DNA of 36,978 nt from assembly GCA_022842445.1 (NCBI GenBank), contig JALHPO010000017.1, positions 1-36,978 on the forward strand, in the 5' to 3' direction. Below are positions 1 to 7,331 of this stretch, in pieces. How positions within the stretch are numbered: position 1 is the stretch's first letter; each line of letters opens with the position of its first letter. The translations under genes were made by a program, and so were the position numbers. Below the pieces are notes generated by a model. It was not told the origin of the DNA and searched no databases. It worked only from the letters and a program-made list of their open reading frames with translations. Origin of the DNA: Nitrospira sp. (lineage in GTDB: Bacteria > Nitrospirota > Nitrospiria > Nitrospirales > Nitrospiraceae).

Positions 1-158
1 TCTTCGTCGTCGTCGTCACGCTCTTTCCCGACGGGCTGGTCGGGATTCTCCGCAAGCTGGGGGCGCGGAAGGACGAACGCAGCGCGCCGGGGCCGACGGA
101 AGCCGGGCCGGCGGCCCCGAGCCCGACCGGGCCGCGGACCGGAGGCGCCGTCACATGA
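1..158 (+). CDS. urtC: Urea ABC transporter permease UrtC, C-terminal end (partial)
   Basis: Only the last 51 codons are present; the reading frame enters at base 3 and stops with TGA at 156-158. The visible part starts with a hydrophobic stretch (FVVVVTLFPDGLVGILRKLG), typical of the last membrane helix and cytoplasmic exit of a LivM/UrtC-type permease. A Pro/Ala/Gly-rich tail follows. The stop overlaps the urtD start as ATGA, so the two are translationally coupled. Identification rests mainly on the two ATPase genes that follow, which are clearly of the Urt/Liv type. In a urea transporter UrtC would be the second inner-membrane permease beside UrtB. A branched-chain amino-acid (LivM) assignment cannot be excluded from this fragment alone. 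Confidence 0.72.
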   Translation, partial: FVVVVTLFPDGLVGILRKLGARKDERSAPGPTEAGPAAPSPTGPRTGGAVT

Positions 159-919
159 CCGCCGACAACCTGATTTTGAAGTGCGAGAACGTCGTCATGG
201 ACTACGACGGCTTCAAGGCGCTCAACAACTGTAACTTCAGCGTGCAGTACAACGAGCTGCGCGTCGTGATCGGGCCGAACGGCGCCGGCAAAACGACCTT
301 GCTGGATGTCATCTGCGGCAAAACCCATCCGACCTCCGGCACGATCATGTTTGGGAAGAACACCAACTTGGTCGGCAAGAACGCCGAGGATATCACCAAG
401 CTGGGCGTCGGGCGGAAGTTCCAGGCCCCCTCGATCTACGGGAACCTCTCGGTCTGGCAGAACCTGGATCTGTCGTTGAAGCGGGCGAGCAAAGGCGTGT
501 TCCCCACGCTGATGGGCCGGTCCACCCCGGCCGAACGGGAACGGATCGGGGAGACGCTGGAGACCATCGGCTTGTCCGCGGACGTGCATACGCGGGCCGG
601 GTCGCTCTCGCATGGCCAGAAACAGTGGCTCGAAATCGGCATGGTGATCCTCCAGGATCCGTCCCTGTTATTGGTGGATGAGCCGGTGGCCGGCATGAGC
701 GATAAAGAAACCGAGCAGACCGGGCGGTTGCTCCAATCCCTGGCGGAGAAGCATGCGATCGTCGTCATTGAGCACGATATGGACTTTGTCCGGCAGATCG
801 CGCGGATCGTGACCGTGTTGGCCGAAGGCACCGTGATTTGCGAAGGCACGGTCGAGCAGGTGCAGGCCGACAATCATGTGCGGGAAATCTATCTGGGCCG
901 GGCCAGGGTGGCGCATTGA
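155..919 (+). CDS. urtD: Urea ABC transporter ATP-binding protein UrtD
   Basis: A 254-residue cytoplasmic ABC ATPase that would power high-affinity urea uptake with UrtE. Visible motifs are Walker A GPNGAGKTT (40-48), an ABC signature LSHGQKQWLEIG (151-162), Walker B LLLVDEP (171-177) and an H-loop histidine (VVIEHD, H207). The signature is atypical: SHGQ instead of SGGQ. That form, together with the KQWLEIGM context and the conserved VAGMSDKET after Walker B, is typical of UrtD/LivG proteins. The start is the ATG overlapping the urtC stop (ATGA). The family assignment is strong; urea as substrate is inferred from the UrtD-like signature and the likely nitrifier host. A branched-chain amino-acid transporter is the alternative. 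Confidence 0.88.
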   Translation: MTADNLILKCENVVMDYDGFKALNNCNFSVQYNELRVVIGPNGAGKTTLLDVICGKTHPTSGTIMFGKNTNLVGKNAEDITKLGVGRKFQAPSIYGNLSVWQNLDLSLKRASKGVFPTLMGRSTPAERERIGETLETIGLSADVHTRAGSLSHGQKQWLEIGMVILQDPSLLLVDEPVAGMSDKETEQTGRLLQSLAEKHAIVVIEHDMDFVRQIARIVTVLAEGTVICEGTVEQVQADNHVREIYLGRARVAH

Positions 920-953
920 GCGCCCGCCCGGCGAGCGGAGTCTGACCACGACC

Positions 954-1673
954 ATGGCCCTCACCCTGGAACTGACCAACGTCAACGCGTACTACGGCGA
1001 AAGCCACATTCTCCGGAACGTCTCCTTTACCGTCGAGCCGGGGGAAGTGGTCTGCCTCATGGGGCGCAACGGCGTGGGGAAGACCACCACGCTCAAGACC
1101 CTCACGGGCCTCTTGCCCGTCCGCTCCGGCACGATCACCTTTAACGGCCGGGACATCACGCACGAGAAGACGGATCGCCGGGCCAAGAGCGGGCTCGCCT
1201 ATGTGCCGCAGGGGCGCGAGATCATTCCGCACCTGACGGTGCGGGACAATCTGCTCCTGGGCTATTGGAATCGCCCCGCCATTAGCGGCGATGTCACCGA
1301 ACAGGACGCCTTTGACGAGGTCTATCACTTGTTCCCCAAGCTCACGCAGATCTTGAATCGGCCCGGCGGGGTCTTAAGCGGCGGCGAGCAGCAGCAGCTC
1401 GCGATCGGCCGCGCGATCTTGTCGCGCCCCACGCTGTTGTTGTTGGATGAGCCCACGGAAGGCATTCAGCCCTCCATTGTGGATCAGATCGAGGACGTGA
1501 TCATCGGCTTTAAGCAGTCGCGGCGGTTTGCGATTCTCTTGGTCGAGCAGGGGCTGCATTTCGCCGCCCGCCTGGCGGAGAAATATGTGGTGATGGCCAA
1601 AGGCGCCGTGATGGCCGCCGGCAAAAGTGATCAACTCAACGCCGATATGGTCCGCCAGCACCTCACGGTCTAG
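954..1673 (+). CDS. urtE: Urea ABC transporter ATP-binding protein UrtE
   Basis: A 239-residue second ABC ATPase of the urea importer, expected to pair with UrtD at the cytoplasmic face. Motifs: Walker A GRNGVGKTT (37-45), Q-loop PQGREI (85-90), signature LSGGEQQQLAIGRA (141-154) and Walker B LLLLDEPTEGIQP (161-173). The GIQPSIV sequence after Walker B is usual in UrtE/LivF. The frame is open further upstream to 876, but that would overlap urtD. ATG 954 has a GGAG at 937-940 and begins with the conserved MALTLELTNVNAYYG, so it is preferred. It lies 34 bp after urtD in the same transcription unit. No urease gene lies within the window downstream. Confidence 0.88.
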   Translation: MALTLELTNVNAYYGESHILRNVSFTVEPGEVVCLMGRNGVGKTTTLKTLTGLLPVRSGTITFNGRDITHEKTDRRAKSGLAYVPQGREIIPHLTVRDNLLLGYWNRPAISGDVTEQDAFDEVYHLFPKLTQILNRPGGVLSGGEQQQLAIGRAILSRPTLLLLDEPTEGIQPSIVDQIEDVIIGFKQSRRFAILLVEQGLHFAARLAEKYVVMAKGAVMAAGKSDQLNADMVRQHLTV

Positions 1674-1976
1674 CGGGCAGGACAGCTGGTCGCTGTGTAG
1701 AACCGAATCGTGCAAACTATCGCCGTGTTTGTCGTAGCGAGGCTAAGGACGAGCCGCCTCGGCAGTCAATGCAGGGGGCACATGATGCCTACTCTCTCCC
1801 TGCTCCCAACTCGCATGTGTCTCTTGCTCTCCAGAGCCGAATGCCTGTTCGGGGCGGCCCGCGCCTGTATCAAAGGAGGTGTGTGCGGCGGCTTCGCAGA
1901 GTGAGAGAATGATAAAGGAAGGTGCTGCTCGGCGTACATGCGGAGCGAAGCATCCATGACAAGGGGGTGGAGCAAC
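1674..1976. other. Gap downstream of urtE, no gene seen
   Basis: About 300 bases between urtE and the next small gene. The short open frames here lack a credible ribosome site and codon pattern. A strong AAAGGAGG at about 1872-1879 precedes a seven-codon GTG frame only, which looks accidental. No convincing terminator was found after urtE. Confidence 0.5.
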
Positions 1977-2258
1977 ATGAATGTGAAAGGCTTCATCATA
2001 GAAGACGATCAAGGGCGGGAAGTGATGATGGTGTGCGAGCAACTGCAAGTGGGTCCGGTGAAGACGTTTGCTCTCCGAGGATGGCAGCGGCGTCGGCTGG
2101 TTCCTCTGCAGTATACGGAACAGGAACTTCACCAAATCATCAATAGCATTGCGATCACGCTGAACGATCTCTTGATCAGCCTTCCAAAAAGCCCTGAGGA
2201 GTCCGGTGACGATGTCTCCAATCAGGTGCGGATTGCGGCGCATATGTTGCCAGAGTGA
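1977..2258 (+). CDS. Conserved-looking small protein of unknown function
   Basis: A 93-residue protein I do not recognise. ATG 1977 follows a GGTGGAG at 1966-1972 with four bases between, so it is preferred to in-frame ATGs at 1938 and 1956. The protein starts MNVKGFIIEDDQGREVMMV. A basic patch (GWQRRRLVP) follows, then an amphipathic helical region (ELHQIINSIAITLNDLLISL) and an acidic tail. There is no signal peptide, membrane helix or cysteine cluster, so it should be cytoplasmic. It stands alone between urtE and an NTF2-like gene, so context gives no function. Confidence 0.55.
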   Translation: MNVKGFIIEDDQGREVMMVCEQLQVGPVKTFALRGWQRRRLVPLQYTEQELHQIINSIAITLNDLLISLPKSPEESGDDVSNQVRIAAHMLPE

Positions 2259-2454
2259 GGGGTGGGGCGGTTGTGTGATGAATTGAGTAAATGGAAGAGG
2301 GCATAAGGTCGCGACCTCATCTCCGGCCCGAGTTGCGCAAGAATATTGAGTCTGTTCCGTTACTCTTTGTTCGATTGACCCTGGTAGAAATTATCCTCGC
2401 CGCACTTTGGTCGGTTGCAGTATGATACGGCTCCGCTTGCCAGAAAGGAGCCCG

Positions 2455-2847
2455 GTGCTGCAACAACGTATCGAAGAAGTGACCAAAGCCAATCAGAAAT
2501 TTTATGACGCGTTTGAGGCTCTCGACATTGCCAAGATGGACGGGGTCTGGGCGCACCAGGAGTACGTCACCTGCATCCATCCGGGATGGACGCTTCGTTC
2601 CGAGTGGCCGAACGTGCGCGACTCCTGGGTGCTCATCTTCAACAACACGTTCTCGATGAAGTTCGAACTCACCGAAGTGATGGTGCAGGTGGCGGGCGAC
2701 GTGGCCTGGGTCGTGTGCGTCGAAAATATTACCACCCAGCAGTCCGACGAACCACAGCAGGCCAAGGTTCTCGCGACGAATCTCTTTGAACGCATCGGCG
2801 ACGAATGGCTGCTGATTCATCATCATGGATCGGCGGTGATGGGGTAA
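2455..2847 (+). CDS. NTF2/SnoaL-like (DUF4440-type) small protein
   Basis: About 130 residues with the cone-shaped NTF2-like fold signature. An N-terminal helix (QQRIEEVTKANQKFYDAF) precedes a WAHQEYVTCIHPGW segment, a WPNVRDSW helix, and alternating strands ending FERIGDEWLLIHHHGSAV. Such proteins act as small-molecule-binding or association domains; no specific reaction can be named. The frame opens at TTG 2407 and has an ATG at 2422. GTG 2455 has the only good ribosome site (AAAGGAG, 2444-2450), although spacing is short, so the start is uncertain. Upstream, at 2306-2317, lies a perfect 12-base palindrome, AGGTCGCGACCT, that could be an operator or chance. Confidence 0.72.
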   Translation: MLQQRIEEVTKANQKFYDAFEALDIAKMDGVWAHQEYVTCIHPGWTLRSEWPNVRDSWVLIFNNTFSMKFELTEVMVQVAGDVAWVVCVENITTQQSDEPQQAKVLATNLFERIGDEWLLIHHHGSAVMG

Positions 2848-2862
2848 GCGCGCGGGTCCTGT

Positions 2863-2940
2863 CGCCGACCAGCCTGGCCGTCCTCGCACCCCGCCCGGTG
2901 TAGGGACCCCGCTGCGGGCGGCCAGGCAACCTGGTCGGCG
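2863..2940. repeat. Large imperfect inverted repeat after the NTF2-like gene
   Basis: Arms 2863-2880 (CGCCGACCAGCCTGGCCG) and 2919-2940 are reverse complements apart from a 4-base insertion in the right arm (18 pairs). The GC-rich loop is about 38 bases. There is no T-tract, so it is not a classical terminator. It begins 15 bases after the stop of the NTF2-like gene. The remainder of the 2848-3166 gap holds the direct repeat listed next and no gene. Confidence 0.6.
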
Positions 2941-2978
2941 CCCCCCGCGCTGAAGTGGAGCGGGAAGAAGAGACGGCG

Positions 2979-3076
2979 GTGCCCGATCGACGCGCGCAGT
3001 GGAGAGAGGAACCGTCCCATCCCATTATTTTAGGGTGGAGAGGGGGATATAGGGTGTGCTCGATCAATGCGCGCAG
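2979..3076. repeat. Pair of 21-base direct repeats upstream of the BtuF-like gene
   Basis: GTGCCCGATCGACGCGCGCA (starting 2979) and GTGCTCGATCAATGCGCGCA (starting 3056) match at 18 of 21 positions including the final G, and start 77 bases apart. All three differences are transitions. They lie 90-190 bases upstream of the next start codon. They could be paired protein-binding sites or remnants of a duplication. Confidence 0.45.
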
Positions 3077-3166
3077 ATGAAACACCCCCGGGCCCTACCG
3101 CGTGGTAAGGGAGGAGGAGAAGATCTGCTGTCATTGCGTGCATCAACAAACTGTTCGGAGCATTGA

Positions 3167-4087
3167 ATGAGAATCGTGTCGCTGTTGCCGAGTGCGACGG
3201 AGATCGTGTGCGCTTTGGGGTTGGGAGACCAGCTTGTCGGTGTGACGCATGAGTGCGACCATCCGCAGTCTGTGCGGAGCCTCCCAAGAGTGACGCGCAC
3301 ATTGATTCCAGTCGATGCGGCGAGCTGCGGGATCGACCGCTTGGTGAGCGAGCAGCTCAATGCGACGAAAGCACTGTATCAGCTGGATCTGCCGCTCCTT
3401 AAAGAGCTACGGCCCGATGTGATTGTGACGCAATCGCTGTGCGATGTGTGCGCGGTCTCGCCGAACGAGGTACAGACGGCTCTGGCGCAGTTGCCCGGCA
3501 CTCCGCGTGTCGTCAACCTTGAACCGCAGTCATTGGACGGCTTGTTCAAGGCGATCCGGCAGGTGGCCTCTGCAGTTGGCGTTTGCGCTGATGACACAAT
3601 CCGACGTTTGCGTGGGCGAGTCGAGGCGGTAGCCATGCGCTCTGCTGGGGTGTCCGAACGCCCCCGAGTCACGTTCTTAGAATGGCTGGATCCGCCGTTT
3701 TCAAGCGGCCATTGGAATCCGGAACTTGTTCGGATTGCCGGCGGTATCGAGGGACTTGGTAAAGAAGGGCAGCCATCGCGCCGGATTCGATGGGATGAGG
3801 TGTCTGCCTGGCAGCCGGACGTCATTGCTATTGCCTGTTGCGGATTCGACGTGAAACGGACGTTTCAAGATGTGGCGGGCGTCCAGTCAATGTCTGGGTG
3901 GCGCGAGTTACCCGCTGTTCGGTCCGGGCGGGTCTATGTGGCGGATGGGTCGCACTATTTCAATCGGCCCGGTCCCCGTCTCATTGAGAGCCTCGAACTT
4001 CTTGCCCATGCCATTCATCCGGACCGGCATCAGGTACCTGCCGGCCTGCCGGCTTTGCATCGCGTGGCTAGCCCGCATGATTCATGA
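3167..4087 (+). CDS. BtuF/TroA-like cobalamin-binding-type protein without signal peptide
   Basis: A 306-residue protein of the periplasmic-binding fold used by BtuF/FhuD-type receptors. The start MRIVSLLPSATEIVCALGLG is the first strand and helix of the mature BtuF domain. Further typical pieces are GVTHECDHP, LRPDVIVTQSLCDVC, FLEWLDPPFSSGHW and a late VYVADGSHYFNRPGPRLIESLE. There is no signal peptide or lipobox ahead of the domain, so the protein appears cytoplasmic. ATG 3167 has GGAG at 3157-3160, six bases upstream. The family commonly carries the annotation 'cobalamin-binding protein', but no transporter subunit lies nearby and no cobalamin riboswitch is visible upstream. The ligand is therefore open. 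Confidence 0.8.
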   Translation: MRIVSLLPSATEIVCALGLGDQLVGVTHECDHPQSVRSLPRVTRTLIPVDAASCGIDRLVSEQLNATKALYQLDLPLLKELRPDVIVTQSLCDVCAVSPNEVQTALAQLPGTPRVVNLEPQSLDGLFKAIRQVASAVGVCADDTIRRLRGRVEAVAMRSAGVSERPRVTFLEWLDPPFSSGHWNPELVRIAGGIEGLGKEGQPSRRIRWDEVSAWQPDVIAIACCGFDVKRTFQDVAGVQSMSGWRELPAVRSGRVYVADGSHYFNRPGPRLIESLELLAHAIHPDRHQVPAGLPALHRVASPHDS

Positions 4088-4100
4088 CAGTTCGTTGTAA

Positions 4101-4204
4101 ACATGTCCCAGGGAACATGTTCCGGATTTCTGGTTTCGAGTTGCGGGTTTTTAGAACGCATTTTCTGACAGCACAAAACCAGAAACTAGGAACTCGCAAC
4201 TCCA
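4101..4204. repeat. Word palindrome A (GGTTT/GAGTT words) between convergent genes
   Basis: The gap between the BtuF-like gene and the converging Cys-rich gene holds two structures. First, GGAACATGTTCC at 4112-4123 is a perfect palindrome, preceded by a second AACATGT. Second, a left arm from about 4125 contains TTTCTGGTTT and GAGTTGCG, and a right arm (4172-4203) contains the reverse complement of the same words (AACCAGAAAC, CGCAACTC) in changed order. It resembles the other word palindromes listed here. Confidence 0.6.
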
Positions 4205-4264
4205 GTCCTCAGCGCAACGGATCGGCGCCTGCAGCAGAAGCGATCATGAACGATGTGAGCGAGG

Positions 4265-4501
4265 TCAGGTTTTCGGCGCGTTGGCCGGGACTTCATCGAT
4301 CCGGATGGTCTTGATCCATTCGGCGGCGATGGTGTCGCGCGCTTCCATCGTCATCGCGGCATATTTGTGAAACATCTGCGGGCCTCGCCGACGCCGCCAG
4401 GTGAGGAAGTTTAGGAAGTGGTCTTTGCACAGGGACTGGGTGCCGGCTGGAGCGTAGGGTCTGGTTTTGCAATTGGGAACGCAGCAATGAATGTCGTGCA
4501 T
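4265..4501 (-). CDS. Small Cys-rich protein, possible zinc-binding
   Basis: A 78-residue protein I do not recognise. The open frame extends upstream, but ATG 4501 has a GAGGAG ribosome site five bases away and is the better start. The N-terminus carries a cluster of potential metal ligands: H5, C6, C7 and C11, then C25 and H28 in TQSLCKDHF. This spacing fits a small zinc-knuckle or treble-clef-like unit. A basic run (TWRRRR) and a helical tail ending in IRIDEVPANAPKT follow. No export signal. It is divergent from the phosphatase gene and convergent with the BtuF-like gene. A nucleic-acid-binding role is only a guess from the basic patch. Confidence 0.6.
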   Translation of the reverse strand: MHDIHCCVPNCKTRPYAPAGTQSLCKDHFLNFLTWRRRRGPQMFHKYAAMTMEARDTIAAEWIKTIRIDEVPANAPKT

Positions 4502-4613
4502 GGCACTCCTCGGTTCGGAACAACCAGTATGCCGATCGGCGCGCTCAATTTTCAAGGCCTCCCCTCGTACTGACACTTGATCTCTGCTGCTCCATGGGAT
4601 AGGACTGCCCATC

Positions 4614-6101
4614 ATGCGTGGCTTGTGTCTATTGGTGAGTGCTTCTCTGCTGGCGGCTGTGCCGGTTGGTTGCGCCTCACCCTCGCGTGATGGACTTCCT
4701 CCGAGTAGCCCATTTCAAACATCAGTCGTGTTGGCGGCGGATTTCTTGCCTCAAGGCATCGCGGTCGGCGACGTGACCGCCCATGACGCCGTATTGTGGG
4801 TGCGCACCGAGGGCCCCGCGAGCGTGTACGTGGAATGGGCCCCGCCTTCAGTCTGGGAGAAGGCGGCACTGATGGGGACTGTGATTGCTCCGGTGTCGAG
4901 AACGAGGCCGCTGGTGACCAGTGCGGAGACGGATTATACCCTGTCTATACCGCTTGTCGGCCTGGCCCCGGCGAGGCACTATCGCTATCACATCATGGCC
5001 AAGCATGCCGGAGACTCAATGGGTCAGCAGCCAGCCACGCTTGCGGCGAAGGGTGAATTTTCGACATTGCCTGATGCCAGGACTTCTGTGCCGATCACGT
5101 TTGCTTGGAGCGGGGATTTGGGTGGGCAGGGGCGGTGCCGCCAAGGGGCGGGCGGGTATCCGGTTTTTGACGTGATGGGCCGGCAGCACCTCGATTTTTT
5201 CTTGTTCCTGGGCGATACGGTCTACAGTGACAGTCCCTGTCCTTCCCCGCCGAATGAGCCGGGCGCCGATTTCAAGGCAACCACGCTGGCGGAGTATCGT
5301 GCGCGCCATCGTTATCAGCGCGGGGCCGAATCGCTTCGCCGGTTCCTTGAACGTGTCCCGGTCTATGTCATCTGGGACGATCACGAAGTGCGGAACGATT
5401 TTTCGGGACCATTCGATCCACAGATGCCGGCAGGCCGCCAGGCCTTGCGGGAGTACTGGCCGATCTCGACGCATGCGGACGAGCCGCATCGGTTGTATCG
5501 CTCCGTCCGGTATGGAGCGGATCTCGAATTATTTATTCTGGATACCCGGCAATATCGAAGTCGGGATGCCGACCCGGACGGACCGGCCAAGACCATGCTG
5601 GGGGCCGCGCAATTACAGTGGCTGATCGAAGGACTGACACATTCGTCGGCGACATGGAAAGTCATTGCAACGTCGGTTCCACTGTCGGTCCCAAAGGGAG
5701 GGGCGGGGTATTCTGACGGGTGGGCCGCCGGGCCACATGAGCCAGGATTTGAACGGGAACGGCAGGTGATTGTCGAGGCGATTCTTGCCGGCAAGATGAA
5801 GAACGTCGTGTTTCTAGCCGGCGATGTGCATTGGGTCCAGGCTAATGCGTACGATCCAAACCAAGACGGCATCGTCGACTTTCATGAGTTCGTTGCGGGT
5901 CCGTTGTCTGCGCGCCCAGGCCGGCTCACGCCGGCGAGCGAGGCCCTGCACCCAACGCGGTTGATCAATGAGGAGGGGTACCACAATTTCGGCTTAGTCA
6001 GAATCACCAAGACGGTGTTTGAGGTTGCCGTCGTAGACGATGCGGGCCAACCGAAATTTTCTTATCGCCTCACCGCGCAGGAAGGCTTCAATTCCCCATG
6101 A
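4614..6101 (+). CDS. PhoD-family alkaline phosphatase (exported metallophosphoesterase)
   Basis: A 495-residue PhoD-type phosphodi/monoesterase. The N-terminus is a signal peptide ending near AVPVGC; C20 could be lipidated, but the -3 proline is unusual for a lipobox. Residues 40-155 form the PhoD N-terminal beta domain (GIAVGDVTAHDAVLWVRT). The phosphatase domain shows metal-site motifs GDLGG (167-171), FLGDTVY (198-204), WDDHEVRND (254-262), LDTRQYR (309-315) and AGDVHW (402-407). Residues 414-425 read DPNQDGIVDFHE, a textbook EF-hand-like calcium loop. Expected role: release of phosphate from organic esters outside the cytoplasm. ATG 4614 has only a weak AGGA upstream. The gene stands alone, with no pho box recognised. 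Confidence 0.88.
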   Translation: MRGLCLLVSASLLAAVPVGCASPSRDGLPPSSPFQTSVVLAADFLPQGIAVGDVTAHDAVLWVRTEGPASVYVEWAPPSVWEKAALMGTVIAPVSRTRPLVTSAETDYTLSIPLVGLAPARHYRYHIMAKHAGDSMGQQPATLAAKGEFSTLPDARTSVPITFAWSGDLGGQGRCRQGAGGYPVFDVMGRQHLDFFLFLGDTVYSDSPCPSPPNEPGADFKATTLAEYRARHRYQRGAESLRRFLERVPVYVIWDDHEVRNDFSGPFDPQMPAGRQALREYWPISTHADEPHRLYRSVRYGADLELFILDTRQYRSRDADPDGPAKTMLGAAQLQWLIEGLTHSSATWKVIATSVPLSVPKGGAGYSDGWAAGPHEPGFERERQVIVEAILAGKMKNVVFLAGDVHWVQANAYDPNQDGIVDFHEFVAGPLSARPGRLTPASEALHPTRLINEEGYHNFGLVRITKTVFEVAVVDDAGQPKFSYRLTAQEGFNSP

Positions 6102-6174
6102 GCCTCTTGCAATTTTTGTCGGGTGCCGGTTACGGTACAGCTTCTTGTTTGCCAAAGTGAAAGGGGAATCAGGT

Positions 6175-6657
6175 ATGCCAGGATTGTTATCTGCGGATGA
6201 TATTTTCTCGAAGGTAGAAGCTGCGGCTGTGGCGGCGACAGGGCCGGATGAGAAAGCGCTCCAGATCGATTATCCGTCGCTCAAGGAGAAAATCCACGCG
6301 GCGCTTGGTGACCGCAAAGTCGCCTTGTGCCACATCAACAAGTTCCTGCCGGAAGGGTATGAGGATCAAGGCCGGTTCAACCTGGCGCTCCTGACCGTAG
6401 GCAACGTGGTGTTCGACATCGTGATCGGTGATTCCTATTTCCGGTACGATGTCGTGTCGGTCGGCCAATTGGATAAAGTGCAACTGATCGATGCGATGTG
6501 GGACAACCGGGAAAAGCGGCGGGAAGAACCGTTCCTGAGCCTGCGCTTGATGCACGGCGAGGAAGCACATCTTTTGCTGGCGTTGGACGATGACGAGCGA
6601 AAGAGCCTGCTGACGTTTGCCTCGGCGGTCACGGCCGCCAGAAATCCCGAGCGATGA
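6175..6657 (+). CDS. Conserved-type hypothetical protein
   Basis: A 160-residue cytoplasmic protein I do not recognise. The frame is open from 6040, inside the phosphatase gene, but ATG 6175 follows AAGGGG at 6161-6166 and gives the start MPGLLSADDIFSKVEAAAV. The middle contains alternating hydrophobic strands (LLTVGNVVFDIVIGDSYFRYDVVS) and then a charged segment and a helix (DDDERKSLLTFASAV). This arrangement of short strands plus C-terminal helix is compatible with a PH-like barrel, which is speculation. There is no signal peptide or membrane helix. It lies 73 bases after the phosphatase gene and may be cotranscribed with it. Confidence 0.6.
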   Translation: MPGLLSADDIFSKVEAAAVAATGPDEKALQIDYPSLKEKIHAALGDRKVALCHINKFLPEGYEDQGRFNLALLTVGNVVFDIVIGDSYFRYDVVSVGQLDKVQLIDAMWDNREKRREEPFLSLRLMHGEEAHLLLALDDDERKSLLTFASAVTAARNPER

Positions 6658-6689
6658 GCGTCTGATTTAGTGTGCGGTGAGACGCGCGC

Positions 6690-7211
6690 TCATTTCAGGA
6701 ACAGCTTGTTCTCTCCGGGCAACGCGAAGACCTCGTCGAGCTGCACCTTGCCCGCCACGATCTTATACGGGAAATAGATCACCACGGAATAGTTGTCCTG
6801 GTGGTCGAGCGCGGCTGCGATCGCACGGGTTTTTTCTTTGTTCCCCGGCGGGGAAGCCTCAACGTCAGAGAACAGTCCTGTTGCCTTGTACGTGCCCGTG
6901 AGAGCTCCGGTTCGGAAGGCAAAATTCAAGGCGTCGATAATCTCCTGTGACGGAGGCGGTTCAGTGCCGCTGTATCCCGCAACCGTGACCACCTTGCCAT
7001 CCATCGTCATAGCGCCGCCGTACGGGACGAACTTGCCCTGTTTCTCCAGCAGCTGTTTGCCTATTGGAATCATGGCGAGCAGGATTGCTTCGGTGTCAGA
7101 TCCGGCATCGCCGATAGGCGCCGCATGAACTGTTGCAGCGGCCAGCAATGAGAGGGCAAGAGTCGCGGTGTGTAGTCGAGCGGCCCAGTGAAATCGCGTG
7201 GTAGGCAGCAT
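6690..7211 (-). CDS. Exported protein of unknown function
   Basis: A 173-residue protein with a clear Sec signal peptide: basic start MLPTTRFHWAARLH, hydrophobic core LALSLLAAATV, probable cleavage after VHA. ATG 7211 has GGAG six bases upstream and replaces the longer open frame. The mature part includes KQGKFVPYGGAMTMDGKVVTVAGY and SVVIYFPYKIVAGKVQLDEVFA. I have seen this layout in uncharacterised proteins (about 100-130 residues, ending in strand-strand-ELFA) but cannot name a function. It converges with the preceding plus-strand gene across only 32 bases. Confidence 0.7.
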   Translation of the reverse strand: MLPTTRFHWAARLHTATLALSLLAAATVHAAPIGDAGSDTEAILLAMIPIGKQLLEKQGKFVPYGGAMTMDGKVVTVAGYSGTEPPPSQEIIDALNFAFRTGALTGTYKATGLFSDVEASPPGNKEKTRAIAAALDHQDNYSVVIYFPYKIVAGKVQLDEVFALPGENKLFLK

Positions 7212-7331
7212 GTGGCACTCCAAGAAATACTGAGGTACTCTCCCATCCTGAGTGGGCGTCAATTGGTTACTCTGGTCTAGTTCCAATTCAGATTCAAGCC
7301 CGTTCTCGTAACCGAGCTGCGGCCACGTAGG

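Noticed and set aside
876..953. Upstream extension of the UrtE frame to 876
   Set aside because: It overlaps urtD and reads an unconserved, basic sequence; ATG 954 has a ribosome site and gives the usual UrtE N-terminus.
1743..2243. Minus-strand open frame over the small 1977-2258 gene
   Set aside because: Rich in His, Pro and Arg as expected for a shadow frame, with no ribosome site; the plus-strand frame has one.
2848..3166. Cobalamin riboswitch ahead of the BtuF-like gene
   Set aside because: CCAGGCAACCTGG recalls the B12-box core, but the upstream GCCACTG and the rest of the aptamer pattern are absent, and the sequence is better explained by the inverted repeat.
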